DNA of 6,054 nucleotides from Campylobacteraceae bacterium (GTDB lineage: Bacteria > Campylobacterota > Campylobacteria > Campylobacterales > Sulfurovaceae), in assembly GCA_027022775.1 (NCBI GenBank), contig JALVXO010000272.1, positions 1-6,054 on the forward strand, given 5' to 3'. The translations under genes and the position numbers were made by a program. Under the pieces are notes generated by a model. It worked only from the letters and a program-made list of their open reading frames with translations. It made no database searches and was not told the DNA's origin. Positions 1-6,011 of the stretch are shown one piece after another. Each line of letters begins with the position of its first letter. Positions within the stretch are counted from its first letter, which is position 1.

Positions 1-364
1 AAACATAAGTAAGTTTATCTGCCGCCTCTTCGCCGCCCAAAAGCGCTTCTACATCTTCCATACTTTTAATCGGTTTGTCAAAAATAGGACCCTCGCCCTT
101 TTCAAAGCGCAAATCCATTCCCATCTCGTTAGGAATAACCAAAATATCGCTAAATAAAATCGCGGCATCTACGCCCACAATATCAACAGGCTGCAGTGTA
201 ACTTCTGCTGCCATTTCAGGTGCGTGGCAAAGAGTTAAGAAATCTCCTGCTTTCTCTCTTACCTCCATATATTCAGGTAAATATCTGCCGGCTTGGCGCA
301 TCATCCAAACCGGTGTGTATGGTGTCTCTTTGCCAAAACAGGCATCTACAAAAATTTTACTCAT
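1..364 (-). CDS. hemE: Uroporphyrinogen decarboxylase, N-terminal third (cut by window edge)
   Basis: This gene makes the cytoplasmic enzyme that removes four carboxyl groups from uroporphyrinogen III to give coproporphyrinogen III in haem synthesis. About 121 residues are visible of a family usually near 340; the rest lies beyond base 1. The ATG at 364-362 opens MSKIFVDACFGKETPYTPVW, followed by the family signature PVWMMRQAGRYLPEY (residues 18-32). R23 and R27 of that signature match the arginines known to bind substrate propionates. FSDIL (71-75) supplies D73, the equivalent of the conserved catalytic/pyrrole-binding aspartate. The start overlaps the end of the upstream membrane-protein gene by 8 bases, so translation is probably coupled. 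The ribosome binding site is modest: AAAGGCGG, with its AAAGG core 11 bases before the ATG. Identity is essentially certain; nothing can be said about the missing C-terminal part. Confidence 0.97.
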   Translation of the reverse strand, partial: MSKIFVDACFGKETPYTPVWMMRQAGRYLPEYMEVREKAGDFLTLCHAPEMAAEVTLQPVDIVGVDAAILFSDILVIPNEMGMDLRFEKGEGPIFDKPIKSMEDVEALLGGEEAADKLTYV

Positions 365-878
365 GATTATGACCGCCTTTATGCATAAAATATAGTGAAA
401 GTGCTAAAAGAAAAATAGCAAATGAAAAGTAAAGCAGTTCCAAAGCACCGCTGTAGTGGGTATGCAGCACCCTTTTAAAAAAGCTGACTATTAAAACCAT
501 AATAATTACTTTTGCCAGCTTGTCTTTTAATTCATCTAAAGATTTTATCTCTAAAATTCTAGAAGCGCCGCTTTTTGCCGCAATATCTATTTTTGAAATA
601 AACAGTTCATAAAGCCCAAATCCAAAAATAAACATAACAATTGCCATTAGATACAAATCCACAGCGCCTATTAAATTGCCGACCAGCTCTTCATGAAACT
701 TCTCAGGATGCGCATGATTAACATATACACTGTAAACCATTTTCGCTACACCCAAAACATCATCGCTTGCTACAATAAAAAGCGCAATTCCGCCCAGCAT
801 GCTAAAAATAACCGCAAGCAGGACAAAAAAGCGGGTATTCCATAAAATCCCTTCAAAAAGCTGCTCTATAAATTTCAT
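357..878 (-). CDS. UPF0114 (YqhA-like) four-helix inner-membrane protein
   Basis: This is a 173-residue integral membrane protein of unknown biochemical role, recognised as UPF0114/YqhA-like from its overall pattern. Four hydrophobic segments are visible at about 17-37, 67-94, 121-138 and 146-164. The second carries the family-like stretch DLYLMAIVMFIFGFGLYELF, and SLDELKDKLAKVI leads into the third. A hydrophilic loop at about 45-66 follows helix 1. The C-terminus ends in a small histidine-rich tail, HKGGHNHE (166-173), whose last codons are also the hemE start region. The ATG shares one base with the asd stop (TAATG). A strong GGAGGA at 890-885, six bases upstream, is formed by asd's last codons and fixes the start. 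The operon position says only that it is probably expressed constitutively. Family assignment is from memory and is fairly secure; any transport or channel role would be a guess. Confidence 0.88.
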   Translation of the reverse strand: MKFIEQLFEGILWNTRFFVLLAVIFSMLGGIALFIVASDDVLGVAKMVYSVYVNHAHPEKFHEELVGNLIGAVDLYLMAIVMFIFGFGLYELFISKIDIAAKSGASRILEIKSLDELKDKLAKVIIMVLIVSFFKRVLHTHYSGALELLYFSFAIFLLALSLYFMHKGGHNHE

Positions 879-1918
879 TAAACATCCTCCAACTCAATCC
901 ATTTTTGAGCAATTCTAACCGCATTTGTAGCCGCTCCCACGCGCACCTGGTCTGCAACTACCCACATATGCAAAATATTATCTTGGAAAATATCTTTTCT
1001 GATACGCCCGACAAATGTAATATCTGTATCGGTTGCGACAATTGGCATAGGGTAAACACCCTCTTCTAAATTATCCATAACTTCAACATTTTCAAAATCG
1101 TTAAGCGCCAATCTGACCTTATCTACATCCACCACAACATCATCGTTAAAAGTTACCGTAACCGCTTCGCTGTGGCTTCTTAAAACCGGAACCCTCACGC
1201 ATGTTGCGCTTACAGGAATATTAGCCCCCATAATTTTAGCGGTTTCATTTGTCATTTTCATCTCTTCTTTAGTGTAGCCGTTTGGCATAGGTTTATCGAT
1301 TTGCGGAATAACATTTAGCGCAATTTGGTGCATAAACGCTTTATGCTCGCTCTGGTCAAGCTTAAATGCAAAAAAGTCGTGCATCTGCTGCACAAGCTCT
1401 TCCATTCCGCTTTTGCCCGCACCGCTTACAGCCTGGTAGGTTGCCACATCTACTCTCTTAATTCCGCCGTATAAATCATACAAAGGCTTCAAAGCCAATA
1501 CCATTTGAATTGTAGAGCAGTTAGGGTTTGAAATAATCCCCGTTTCTCTCCACGATGCAATATCTTGCGGGTTAACTTCGGGCACTACTAGCGGAACATC
1601 TGGCTCCATTCTAAAATGGCTTGTGTTGTCAATTACCACAGCACCCGCCTCTACTGCATATTTAGCATATTTTGCCGAAATGCTTCCGCCTGCGCTAAAG
1701 AATGCAATATCAATATCGCGCCCTTCAAATACGCTCTCGGTCAGCTCTTCGATAACATACTCTTTGCCGTTAAATTCGATTTTTCCGCCCGCACTTCTGG
1801 CACTTGCCAAAGGCAACACATCTCCAACAGGGAATTTTTGCTCTTCTAAAACCCTAAAAATCTCTTCGCCAACGGCACCGCTTGCCCCTACAACAGCTAT
1901 ATTGTATAGTCTGCTCAT
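878..1918 (-). CDS. asd: Aspartate-semialdehyde dehydrogenase
   Basis: This cytoplasmic enzyme reduces aspartyl phosphate to aspartate semialdehyde with NADPH, the branch point to lysine, diaminopimelate (hence peptidoglycan), threonine and methionine. At 346 residues it is full length for the family. The N-terminal Rossmann domain opens with VVGASGAVGEE (9-19), a GxxGxxG-type dinucleotide loop. The nucleophile is C134 in SNPNCSTIQMV; Q162 in TYQAVSGAGKSG lies in the substrate pocket. The second domain has EEMKMTNETAKIM (218-230), expected to help bind phosphate, and RVPVLRSHSEAV (242-253), with H249 the likely acid/base. The C-terminal VGRIRKD and AATNAVRIAQ are typical. The ATG overlaps the gyrA stop by one base. 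AAGGA at 1929-1925, inside the last gyrA codons, sits six bases before it. No key residue is missing and no internal promoter was recognised, so expression probably follows gyrA. Confidence 0.98.
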   Translation of the reverse strand: MSRLYNIAVVGASGAVGEEIFRVLEEQKFPVGDVLPLASARSAGGKIEFNGKEYVIEELTESVFEGRDIDIAFFSAGGSISAKYAKYAVEAGAVVIDNTSHFRMEPDVPLVVPEVNPQDIASWRETGIISNPNCSTIQMVLALKPLYDLYGGIKRVDVATYQAVSGAGKSGMEELVQQMHDFFAFKLDQSEHKAFMHQIALNVIPQIDKPMPNGYTKEEMKMTNETAKIMGANIPVSATCVRVPVLRSHSEAVTVTFNDDVVVDVDKVRLALNDFENVEVMDNLEEGVYPMPIVATDTDITFVGRIRKDIFQDNILHMWVVADQVRVGAATNAVRIAQKWIELEDV

Positions 1919-4401
1919 TACTCTTCCTTTTCAATATTTTCTTCGCTGTTCTCTTCGTTTTCTTCTTTATCTCTTGGACATTTTGCAATGCTTACAACTC
2001 TGTCTTGCCCCTCAACATTTACAACCTTAACGCCGCTTGTGTTTCTGCCCGCTTTTCTAATCTGCTGCATATCTACACGAATCATTTTACCCGCACTTGT
2101 TAAGCACATTAAATCTTTATCCTCTTCTACAATCACAGCGCCTACTACATTTCCGGTTCTGTTTGTAAGCTTCATTGCAATCACGCCGGTTCCTGCGCGC
2201 GACTGCTCTCTGTATTCTGCTGCTTCGGTTCTTTTGCCAAGCCCTTTTTCGCTGACAATCAGCAACTCTTCATCTTCGCTTCTAATTGTTACGGCAGAGC
2301 ATACGCAGTCATTCTCTTTTTTAAATCTTATCCCCGTAACACCGCGGCTTACTCTTCCAATTTCGCGGACATTATCTATTGGGAATCTGATACATTGCCC
2401 ATATTTTGTAACAATAAATAGCCAGTTTACATCCGGAGTAACAATTTCAGCAGTTACTATTTCGTCATTTTCATCTAAATTGATAGCTCTAACCCCGTTG
2501 CTTCTGATATTTGAGTATTCGCTAAGTTTTGTTCTTTTTACAATACCATTTCTTGTAAAGAATACCAGCGATTTACTCTCATCAAAATCAACTGTTGGGA
2601 TTATTGCCATAATTTTTTCATCCTGCTGCAAGTTGATTAAATTCATAACCGCTCTGCCCTTGGCTGTTCTGCTCCCTTCAGGAATTTTGTAAACCTTTAA
2701 CCAATAGAGCTGCCCTCTATCAGTTACAAACATCAAAGTATCGTGCGTGTTTGATGTAAAGAACATCTCTATAAAGTCATCGTCGTAAGTTGTAACCGCT
2801 ATTTTACCCTTTCCTCCGCGGTTTTGGCGCTCATACTGCTTAACAGGCACCCTTTTTATGTAGCCTCTGTGTGTAATTGTAACAACCATCGGCTCGTTAG
2901 GGATTAAATCTTCTATATCAATATCGTCGTAATCATCAACAATTTCAGTGCGTCTTTTAGAGCTGTAACTGTTTTTAATCTCTAAAAGCTCCTCTTTAAT
3001 AATTTCATTTATTTTCTCTTCGCTTTTTAAGATAGCCTGAAGCTTCTCTATAAGCTCTAAAAGCTCTTTAAGTTCACTTTCGATTTTCTCAATCTCAAGC
3101 CCTGTAAGGCGGCGAAGACGCATCTCTAATATAGCGCGTGCCTGCACTTCGCTTAAATCAAAGCGGCTTATTAAATTATTTCGCGCCTCTTCATCGTTTG
3201 CGCTTGCGCGGATAATTTTAATAACCTCATCAATATTATCCACCGCAATTTTAAGCCCCTCTAAAATGTGCGCTCTAGCTCTGGCTTTTTCAAGCTCGAA
3301 AATGGTTCTTCTAATAATTACCGTTCTTCTATGCTTTAAGAAAATCTCCAAAAGCTGCGGCAAATTCAAGATTTTTGGCTCTTTATTAACAATTGCAAGC
3401 ATAATAATCCCAAAAGTCACCTGCATTTGAGTCGATTTATAAAGGTTATTCAAAATAATATCGCTCATAGCATCGCGCTTAAGCTCAATAACAATTCTAA
3501 TACCGTCTCTGTCCGATTCGTCTCTGATTTCGCTAATTCCGTCTATCTGCTTTTCTCTTACAAGAGCGGCAATATTCTCAATAAGCTTGGCTTTGTTTAC
3601 CTGGTAAGGAATTTCATCTACTACGATAACTTCTCTGTTTTTCTTCTGCTCAATGTGGGTTTTGGCGCGCACTTTAATTCTGCCGCGCCCCGTGCTGTAA
3701 GCATCCACAATACCTTTCTTTCCAAAAATAATACCGCCTGTTGGGAAATCAGGACCTTGCAGATGTGTCATAAGCTCTTCTACGCTAATTTCACTGTTTT
3801 CAAGGTAAGCTAAAAGTGCATCTATAAGCTCATCCAGGCGGTGCGGCGGAATATTTGTGGCCATACCTACAGCAATACCCGAAGAGCCGTTTAAAAGCAG
3901 GTTTGGAATTCTGCTTGGCAAGACATCGGGCTCTTTTAAAGAATCATCATAGTTTGGAATAAAATCAACAGTATCTTTATCTATATCGCGAAGCAGCTCT
4001 TCGGCGATTTTTGTCATTCTAGCTTCGGTATAACGCATAGCCGCCGCATTATCGCCGTCTATTGAGCCAAAGTTCCCCTGCCCGTCAATCAGCGGCTCTC
4101 TCATAGAGAAATCCTGCGCCATACGAACCAGCGCATCGTAAACTGCCGTATCTCCGTGCGGGTGATACTTACCTATAACATCCCCGACAATCCTAGCCGA
4201 CTTTTTATAAGAAGCCCTATGAGTCAAGTTAAGCTCATTCATCGCATACAAAATACGGCGATGAACCGGCTTAAGCCCGTCTCTGGCATCAGGCAACGCC
4301 CGCCCGACAATTACACTCATAGAGTAATCTAAATAACTCCCCTTAATACTATCCTCTATATTTATATCTTCAACCAAATTACTCTCAAACAAATCGCTCA
4401 T
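1918..4401 (-). CDS. gyrA: DNA gyrase subunit A
   Basis: GyrA is the DNA-cleaving subunit of the A2B2 gyrase that adds negative supercoils using ATP bound by GyrB. With the ATG at 4401-4399 it has 827 residues. The N-terminal breakage-reunion domain holds GRALPDARDGLKPVHRR (33-49), the quinolone region HPHGDTAVYD (80-89) and catalytic Y124 in AAMRYTEARM. The tower and a charged coiled coil (about 435-475) follow. The C-terminal beta-pinwheel begins near 495 and carries the GyrA box QNRGGKG (526-532), which separates gyrase from topoisomerase IV. The last 18 or so residues form an acidic tail. T85 and D89 equal Campylobacter T86 and D90, the quinolone-susceptible state. A TTG at 4404-4402 is in frame, but AAAGGAG ends one base before it and four before the ATG, so the ATG is preferred. 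The Campylobacter jejuni protein, as I recall it, has a long acidic insert in the pinwheel (after about residue 655 here) that this one lacks. Confidence 0.98.
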   Translation of the reverse strand: MSDLFESNLVEDINIEDSIKGSYLDYSMSVIVGRALPDARDGLKPVHRRILYAMNELNLTHRASYKKSARIVGDVIGKYHPHGDTAVYDALVRMAQDFSMREPLIDGQGNFGSIDGDNAAAMRYTEARMTKIAEELLRDIDKDTVDFIPNYDDSLKEPDVLPSRIPNLLLNGSSGIAVGMATNIPPHRLDELIDALLAYLENSEISVEELMTHLQGPDFPTGGIIFGKKGIVDAYSTGRGRIKVRAKTHIEQKKNREVIVVDEIPYQVNKAKLIENIAALVREKQIDGISEIRDESDRDGIRIVIELKRDAMSDIILNNLYKSTQMQVTFGIIMLAIVNKEPKILNLPQLLEIFLKHRRTVIIRRTIFELEKARARAHILEGLKIAVDNIDEVIKIIRASANDEEARNNLISRFDLSEVQARAILEMRLRRLTGLEIEKIESELKELLELIEKLQAILKSEEKINEIIKEELLEIKNSYSSKRRTEIVDDYDDIDIEDLIPNEPMVVTITHRGYIKRVPVKQYERQNRGGKGKIAVTTYDDDFIEMFFTSNTHDTLMFVTDRGQLYWLKVYKIPEGSRTAKGRAVMNLINLQQDEKIMAIIPTVDFDESKSLVFFTRNGIVKRTKLSEYSNIRSNGVRAINLDENDEIVTAEIVTPDVNWLFIVTKYGQCIRFPIDNVREIGRVSRGVTGIRFKKENDCVCSAVTIRSEDEELLIVSEKGLGKRTEAAEYREQSRAGTGVIAMKLTNRTGNVVGAVIVEEDKDLMCLTSAGKMIRVDMQQIRKAGRNTSGVKVVNVEGQDRVVSIAKCPRDKEENEENSEENIEKEE

Positions 4402-4405
4402 CAAG

Positions 4406-4412
4406 CTCCTTT
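4406..4412 (-). promoter_or_regulatory. gyrA ribosome binding site that decides the start
   Basis: AAAGGAG on the minus strand lies four bases before the ATG at 4401-4399 but only one base before the in-frame TTG at 4404-4402. The spacing excludes the TTG as a normal start and argues for an 827-residue GyrA. Confidence 0.8.
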
Positions 4413-4465
4413 AAATACTACCGCAACAAATTCACCTGCGCGGCAATAAAGCTAAAATAACCAAT

Positions 4466-4471
4466 ATTATA
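4466..4471 (-). promoter_or_regulatory. Probable gyrA operon promoter (-10 box)
   Basis: The minus strand reads GGTATAATATTGG here, an exact TATAAT. Transcription would begin near 4459, giving a leader of about 58 bases before the gyrA ATG. No convincing -35 is seen; instead the upstream DNA is a run of A and T (AAAAATTTTT), as is usual for sigma-70 promoters in Campylobacterota. One arm of a 13-bp inverted repeat covers four of the six -10 bases, so a protein bound there should block the promoter. Confidence 0.65.
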
Positions 4472-4517
4472 CCGAAAAATTTTTAGGACTAGAAATATTT
4501 AAATAAAATATCATATA

Positions 4518-4535
4518 ATAACTAATATTGGTTAT
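4518..4535. promoter_or_regulatory. Operator-like 18-bp dyad
   Basis: ATAACTAATATTGGTTAT is self-complementary at eight of its nine base pairs, the sole failure being T4523 against G4530. Dyads of this size are typical of dimeric repressors or activators. It lies about 47 bp upstream of the gyrA -10 and 78 bp upstream of the bcp -10, and its half is repeated over the gyrA -10. In AT-rich DNA some dyads arise by chance. The regulator is unknown; a Fur/PerR-type site is conceivable next to a peroxiredoxin gene, but the sequence does not match a consensus I can vouch for. Confidence 0.45.
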
Positions 4536-4610
4536 GTGACATTTATCTTAGAAAATAAATCGTATTACAGGATTTTACTTTCATACTTAAAATTACAACA
4601 AATTTATTAT

Positions 4611-4618
4611 GCTATAAT
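4611..4618 (+). promoter_or_regulatory. bcp promoter (TGn-type extended -10)
   Basis: The bases TATGCTATAATT around this site contain TGCTATAAT (4610-4618), a perfect extended -10 with the TATAAT hexamer at 4613-4618. Transcription should start near 4625, leaving a leader of only about 14 bases that contains the ribosome binding site AAAGGA (4628-4633). No -35 hexamer is placed at 16-18 bp; the upstream DNA is AT-rich, which fits an extended -10 promoter. Confidence 0.75.
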
Positions 4619-4638
4619 TTGGCAAAAAAAGGATAAAT

Positions 4639-5109
4639 ATGTTAGAAGTGGGACAAAAAGCTCCTGAGTTTTGTTTGCCTAATCAAGACAGTGAAGAGAT
4701 TTGTTTAAGGGATTTTGCGGGTTCTTGGGTTGTGCTTTATTTTTACCCTAAAGATAATACCCCCGGATGCACAACCGAAGCGCTTGATTTTACGGCGTTA
4801 AAAGATGAGTTTGAAAAAGAGGGTGCTGTGATTTTTGGAGTAAGCCCCGATTCTGTAAAAAGACATTGCAACTTTATTGAGAAAAAGGGTTTAACCATAA
4901 CTCTTTTAAGCGACGAAGAGAAAGAAGCAGCGCAAAAATACGGTGTATGGCAGCTTAAAAAAATGTATGGCAAAGAGTATATGGGAATAGTGCGAAGCAC
5001 ATTCTTAATTGACCCGGACGGAAATATTGCTAATATATGGAGTAAAGTTAAGGTTAAAAACCATGCGCAAGAGGTGCTGGAGAAGTTAAAAGAACTCAAA
5101 AAAGCATAA
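4639..5109 (+). CDS. bcp: Thioredoxin-dependent peroxiredoxin, Bcp/PrxQ type
   Basis: This cytoplasmic thiol peroxidase reduces hydrogen peroxide and organic or lipid hydroperoxides, then is recycled by thioredoxin. Its 156 residues are the normal length for the family and form one thioredoxin-fold domain. The active-site stretch YFYPKDNTPGCTTEA supplies P37, T41 and peroxidatic C44; R119 in VRSTFLIDPDG completes the usual site. The classical resolving cysteine five residues after the first (PGCTxxxC) is absent, with L49 there. C77 in VKRHCNFIEKKG lies 33 residues on and could serve, or the enzyme may be the 1-Cys type, as I recall for Helicobacter Bcp. C12 and C22 are further cysteines. It has its own promoter, diverges from gyrA, and has AAAGGA five bases before the ATG. 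Its last codons, AAA GCA TAA, are also the start of a heptad repeat array. Confidence 0.96.
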   Translation: MLEVGQKAPEFCLPNQDSEEICLRDFAGSWVVLYFYPKDNTPGCTTEALDFTALKDEFEKEGAVIFGVSPDSVKRHCNFIEKKGLTITLLSDEEKEAAQKYGVWQLKKMYGKEYMGIVRSTFLIDPDGNIANIWSKVKVKNHAQEVLEKLKELKKA

Positions 5110-5202
5110 AGCTTAAAGCACAAAGCATAAAGCTAGAAGTATGGCTTTATCACTTTTTTAACGCTCTAAGCTTTAAGCTTATGGCTTTTAGCTTTTAGCT
5201 TT
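5101..5202. repeat. Opposed heptad arrays (AAAGCNN), six units each way
   Basis: From 5101 to 5142 the top strand is six 7-bp units without a break in phase: AAAGCAT, AAAGCTT, AAAGCAC, AAAGCAT, AAAGCTA, GAAGTAT. From 5202 back to 5161 the bottom strand is again six: AAAGCTA, AAAGCTA, AAAGCCA, TAAGCTT, AAAGCTT, AGAGCGT. Nine of the twelve have the exact core AAAGC. An 18-base spacer (5143-5160) separates the blocks. The two arms can pair over about 30 of 42 positions, making a long imperfect hairpin. The first unit is also the last coding bases of bcp. I do not recognise a named family; it may be a terminator, a non-coding repeat element, or a binding array. Confidence 0.8.
5127..5159 (+). terminator. 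Possible intrinsic terminator after bcp
   Basis: ATAAAGC (5127-5133) pairs exactly with GCTTTAT (5144-5150) around a 10-base loop, and six T (5154-5159) follow three bases later. The stem is short and AT-rich, so on its own it would be weak. It is nested in the larger heptad hairpin, which competes for the same bases. Confidence 0.45.
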
Positions 5203-5216
5203 CCCAAAGGACATAA

Positions 5217-6011
5217 ATGAAAAAACTATTAATACTTACATTTTTAGCTGTTTCTCTTTTTGGCGGCGAAATTAAATTGGGCAACTCTGAAGCTCTTAAA
5301 ATTGCCAATAAGATTTGGATGAATGAGGGCAGCGGAAAAAGAGACAAGCTTGTTTGGTGGAACAGGGGTGAAGAGTTTGCAAGTTGCGGGATTGGGCATT
5401 TTATATGGTATACCAAAGATAAGCCTATGCACTTTTTTCACGCATTTCCTGCAATGCTAAGCTACATTATTAAAAAAGGGGCAAAGCCGCCAAAGTGGCT
5501 GACGCCAAATACCCCTTGCGTCTGGAACAGTTACGATGAGTGGAAAATAGCAAAAAAGCAAAATAGCCCAAAAATGCAGGAACTTACAAATTTTTTAGAC
5601 AGAACAAAAGCCCTGCAGGCGCATTTTATGGTTTACCGTTTTAACAAAGCGATGCCAAAAATCATAAATTACGCAAAAGATGAAGCAACCCGAAAAAAAG
5701 TAGCATACAATTTAAAGCGCATGCTTTACAAAAAAGACGGTTCAATCGACCCGCAGGGGGCTTACTGCCTGATAGATTACACCAATTTTAAAGGCGATGG
5801 CACACTTGAGAGCGAGCGCTATCAGGGCAAAGGGTGGGGGCTTTTTCAGGTTTTAAAATATATGGATACCAATAACCCAAACAAATACAAAGCCTTTGCC
5901 GACAGCACACGTTATATACTAGACAGGCTGATAAAAATAGCCCCGCCCCAGCGCCGCTTATGGCGCTTCCGCCGCGGGTGGTATAATAGAGTGAAGACTT
6001 ACGAGAGGTAA
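5217..6011 (+). CDS. Secreted lysozyme-like protein of a conserved uncharacterised family
   Basis: This 264-residue protein opens with a signal peptide, MKKLLILTFLAVSLFGGE, probably cleaved near residues 16-17, so it should act in the periplasm or outside. Near the N-terminus IWMNEGSG (33-40) and GEEFASCGIGHFIWY (51-65) recall the Glu...GxGH arrangement of phage-type lysozymes, with E37 a candidate catalytic acid; this is inference. Later, YCLIDYTNFKGDGT (183-196) and ERYQGKGWGLFQVLKYM (200-216) are strikingly ordered motifs that I remember from a widespread family of hypothetical proteins in Proteobacteria. The tail is rich in arginine and tryptophan (RRLWRFRRGWYNRV). Cysteines are C57, C101 and C184. 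AAAGGA lies five bases before the ATG. The gap of 107 bases after bcp is filled by heptad repeats, and no clear promoter is seen. It looks intact. A peptidoglycan hydrolase role is plausible but unproven. Confidence 0.9.
   Translation: MKKLLILTFLAVSLFGGEIKLGNSEALKIANKIWMNEGSGKRDKLVWWNRGEEFASCGIGHFIWYTKDKPMHFFHAFPAMLSYIIKKGAKPPKWLTPNTPCVWNSYDEWKIAKKQNSPKMQELTNFLDRTKALQAHFMVYRFNKAMPKIINYAKDEATRKKVAYNLKRMLYKKDGSIDPQGAYCLIDYTNFKGDGTLESERYQGKGWGLFQVLKYMDTNNPNKYKAFADSTRYILDRLIKIAPPQRRLWRFRRGWYNRVKTYER

Larger units (their letters stand above)
4457..4535. repeat. 13-bp inverted repeat pair in the gyrA/bcp control region
   Basis: ATAACCAATATTA at 4457-4469 is the exact reverse complement of TAATATTGGTTAT at 4523-4535, with 53 bases between. 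The left arm overlaps the gyrA -10. The right arm is most of an 18-bp near-palindrome. The separation is too long for a simple transcript hairpin, so two binding sites for one protein is the more natural reading, though this is inference. Confidence 0.6.

Noticed and set aside
75..395. A 106-codon plus-strand open frame at the left edge
   Set aside because: It lies opposite hemE, whose signature motifs are unmistakable, and its product has no family features.
1616..2103. Three overlapping plus-strand open frames around the asd/gyrA junction
   Set aside because: All are antisense to asd or the end of gyrA, overlap one another in different frames and show no family motifs.
1988..2692. A 234-codon open frame on the plus strand opposite gyrA
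   Set aside because: It is antisense to a highly conserved part of the GyrA C-terminal domain, its product is a low-complexity Ser/Thr/Leu mix with no motif, and it has no ribosome binding site of note. It is a shadow of gyrA codon use.
3427..3813. A 128-codon plus-strand open frame inside gyrA
   Set aside because: It is antisense to the conserved GyrA tower region, with no recognisable domain or start signal.
4402..4404. TTG as the gyrA start, giving 828 residues
   Set aside because: The Shine-Dalgarno sequence ends only one base before it, whereas the adjacent ATG has a workable spacing.
4402..4638. A small RNA or leader-peptide gene in the gyrA/bcp gap
   Set aside because: The gap holds promoters and a dyad, but no open frame with a ribosome binding site and no hairpin followed by a T run was found.
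4743..5123. A 126-codon minus-strand open frame across bcp
   Set aside because: It is antisense to the Bcp active site and carries the Ser/Phe/Leu-rich composition typical of shadow frames.
5101..5202. The heptad region as a CRISPR array or an insertion-sequence remnant
   Set aside because: Units are 7 bp with no spacers, there is no transposase fragment, and no flanking target-site duplication is visible.
5195..5441. Two short minus-strand open frames at the start of the secreted-protein gene
   Set aside because: They lie opposite the signal peptide and the conserved GIGHF region of the real gene; neither shows a domain or ribosome binding site.
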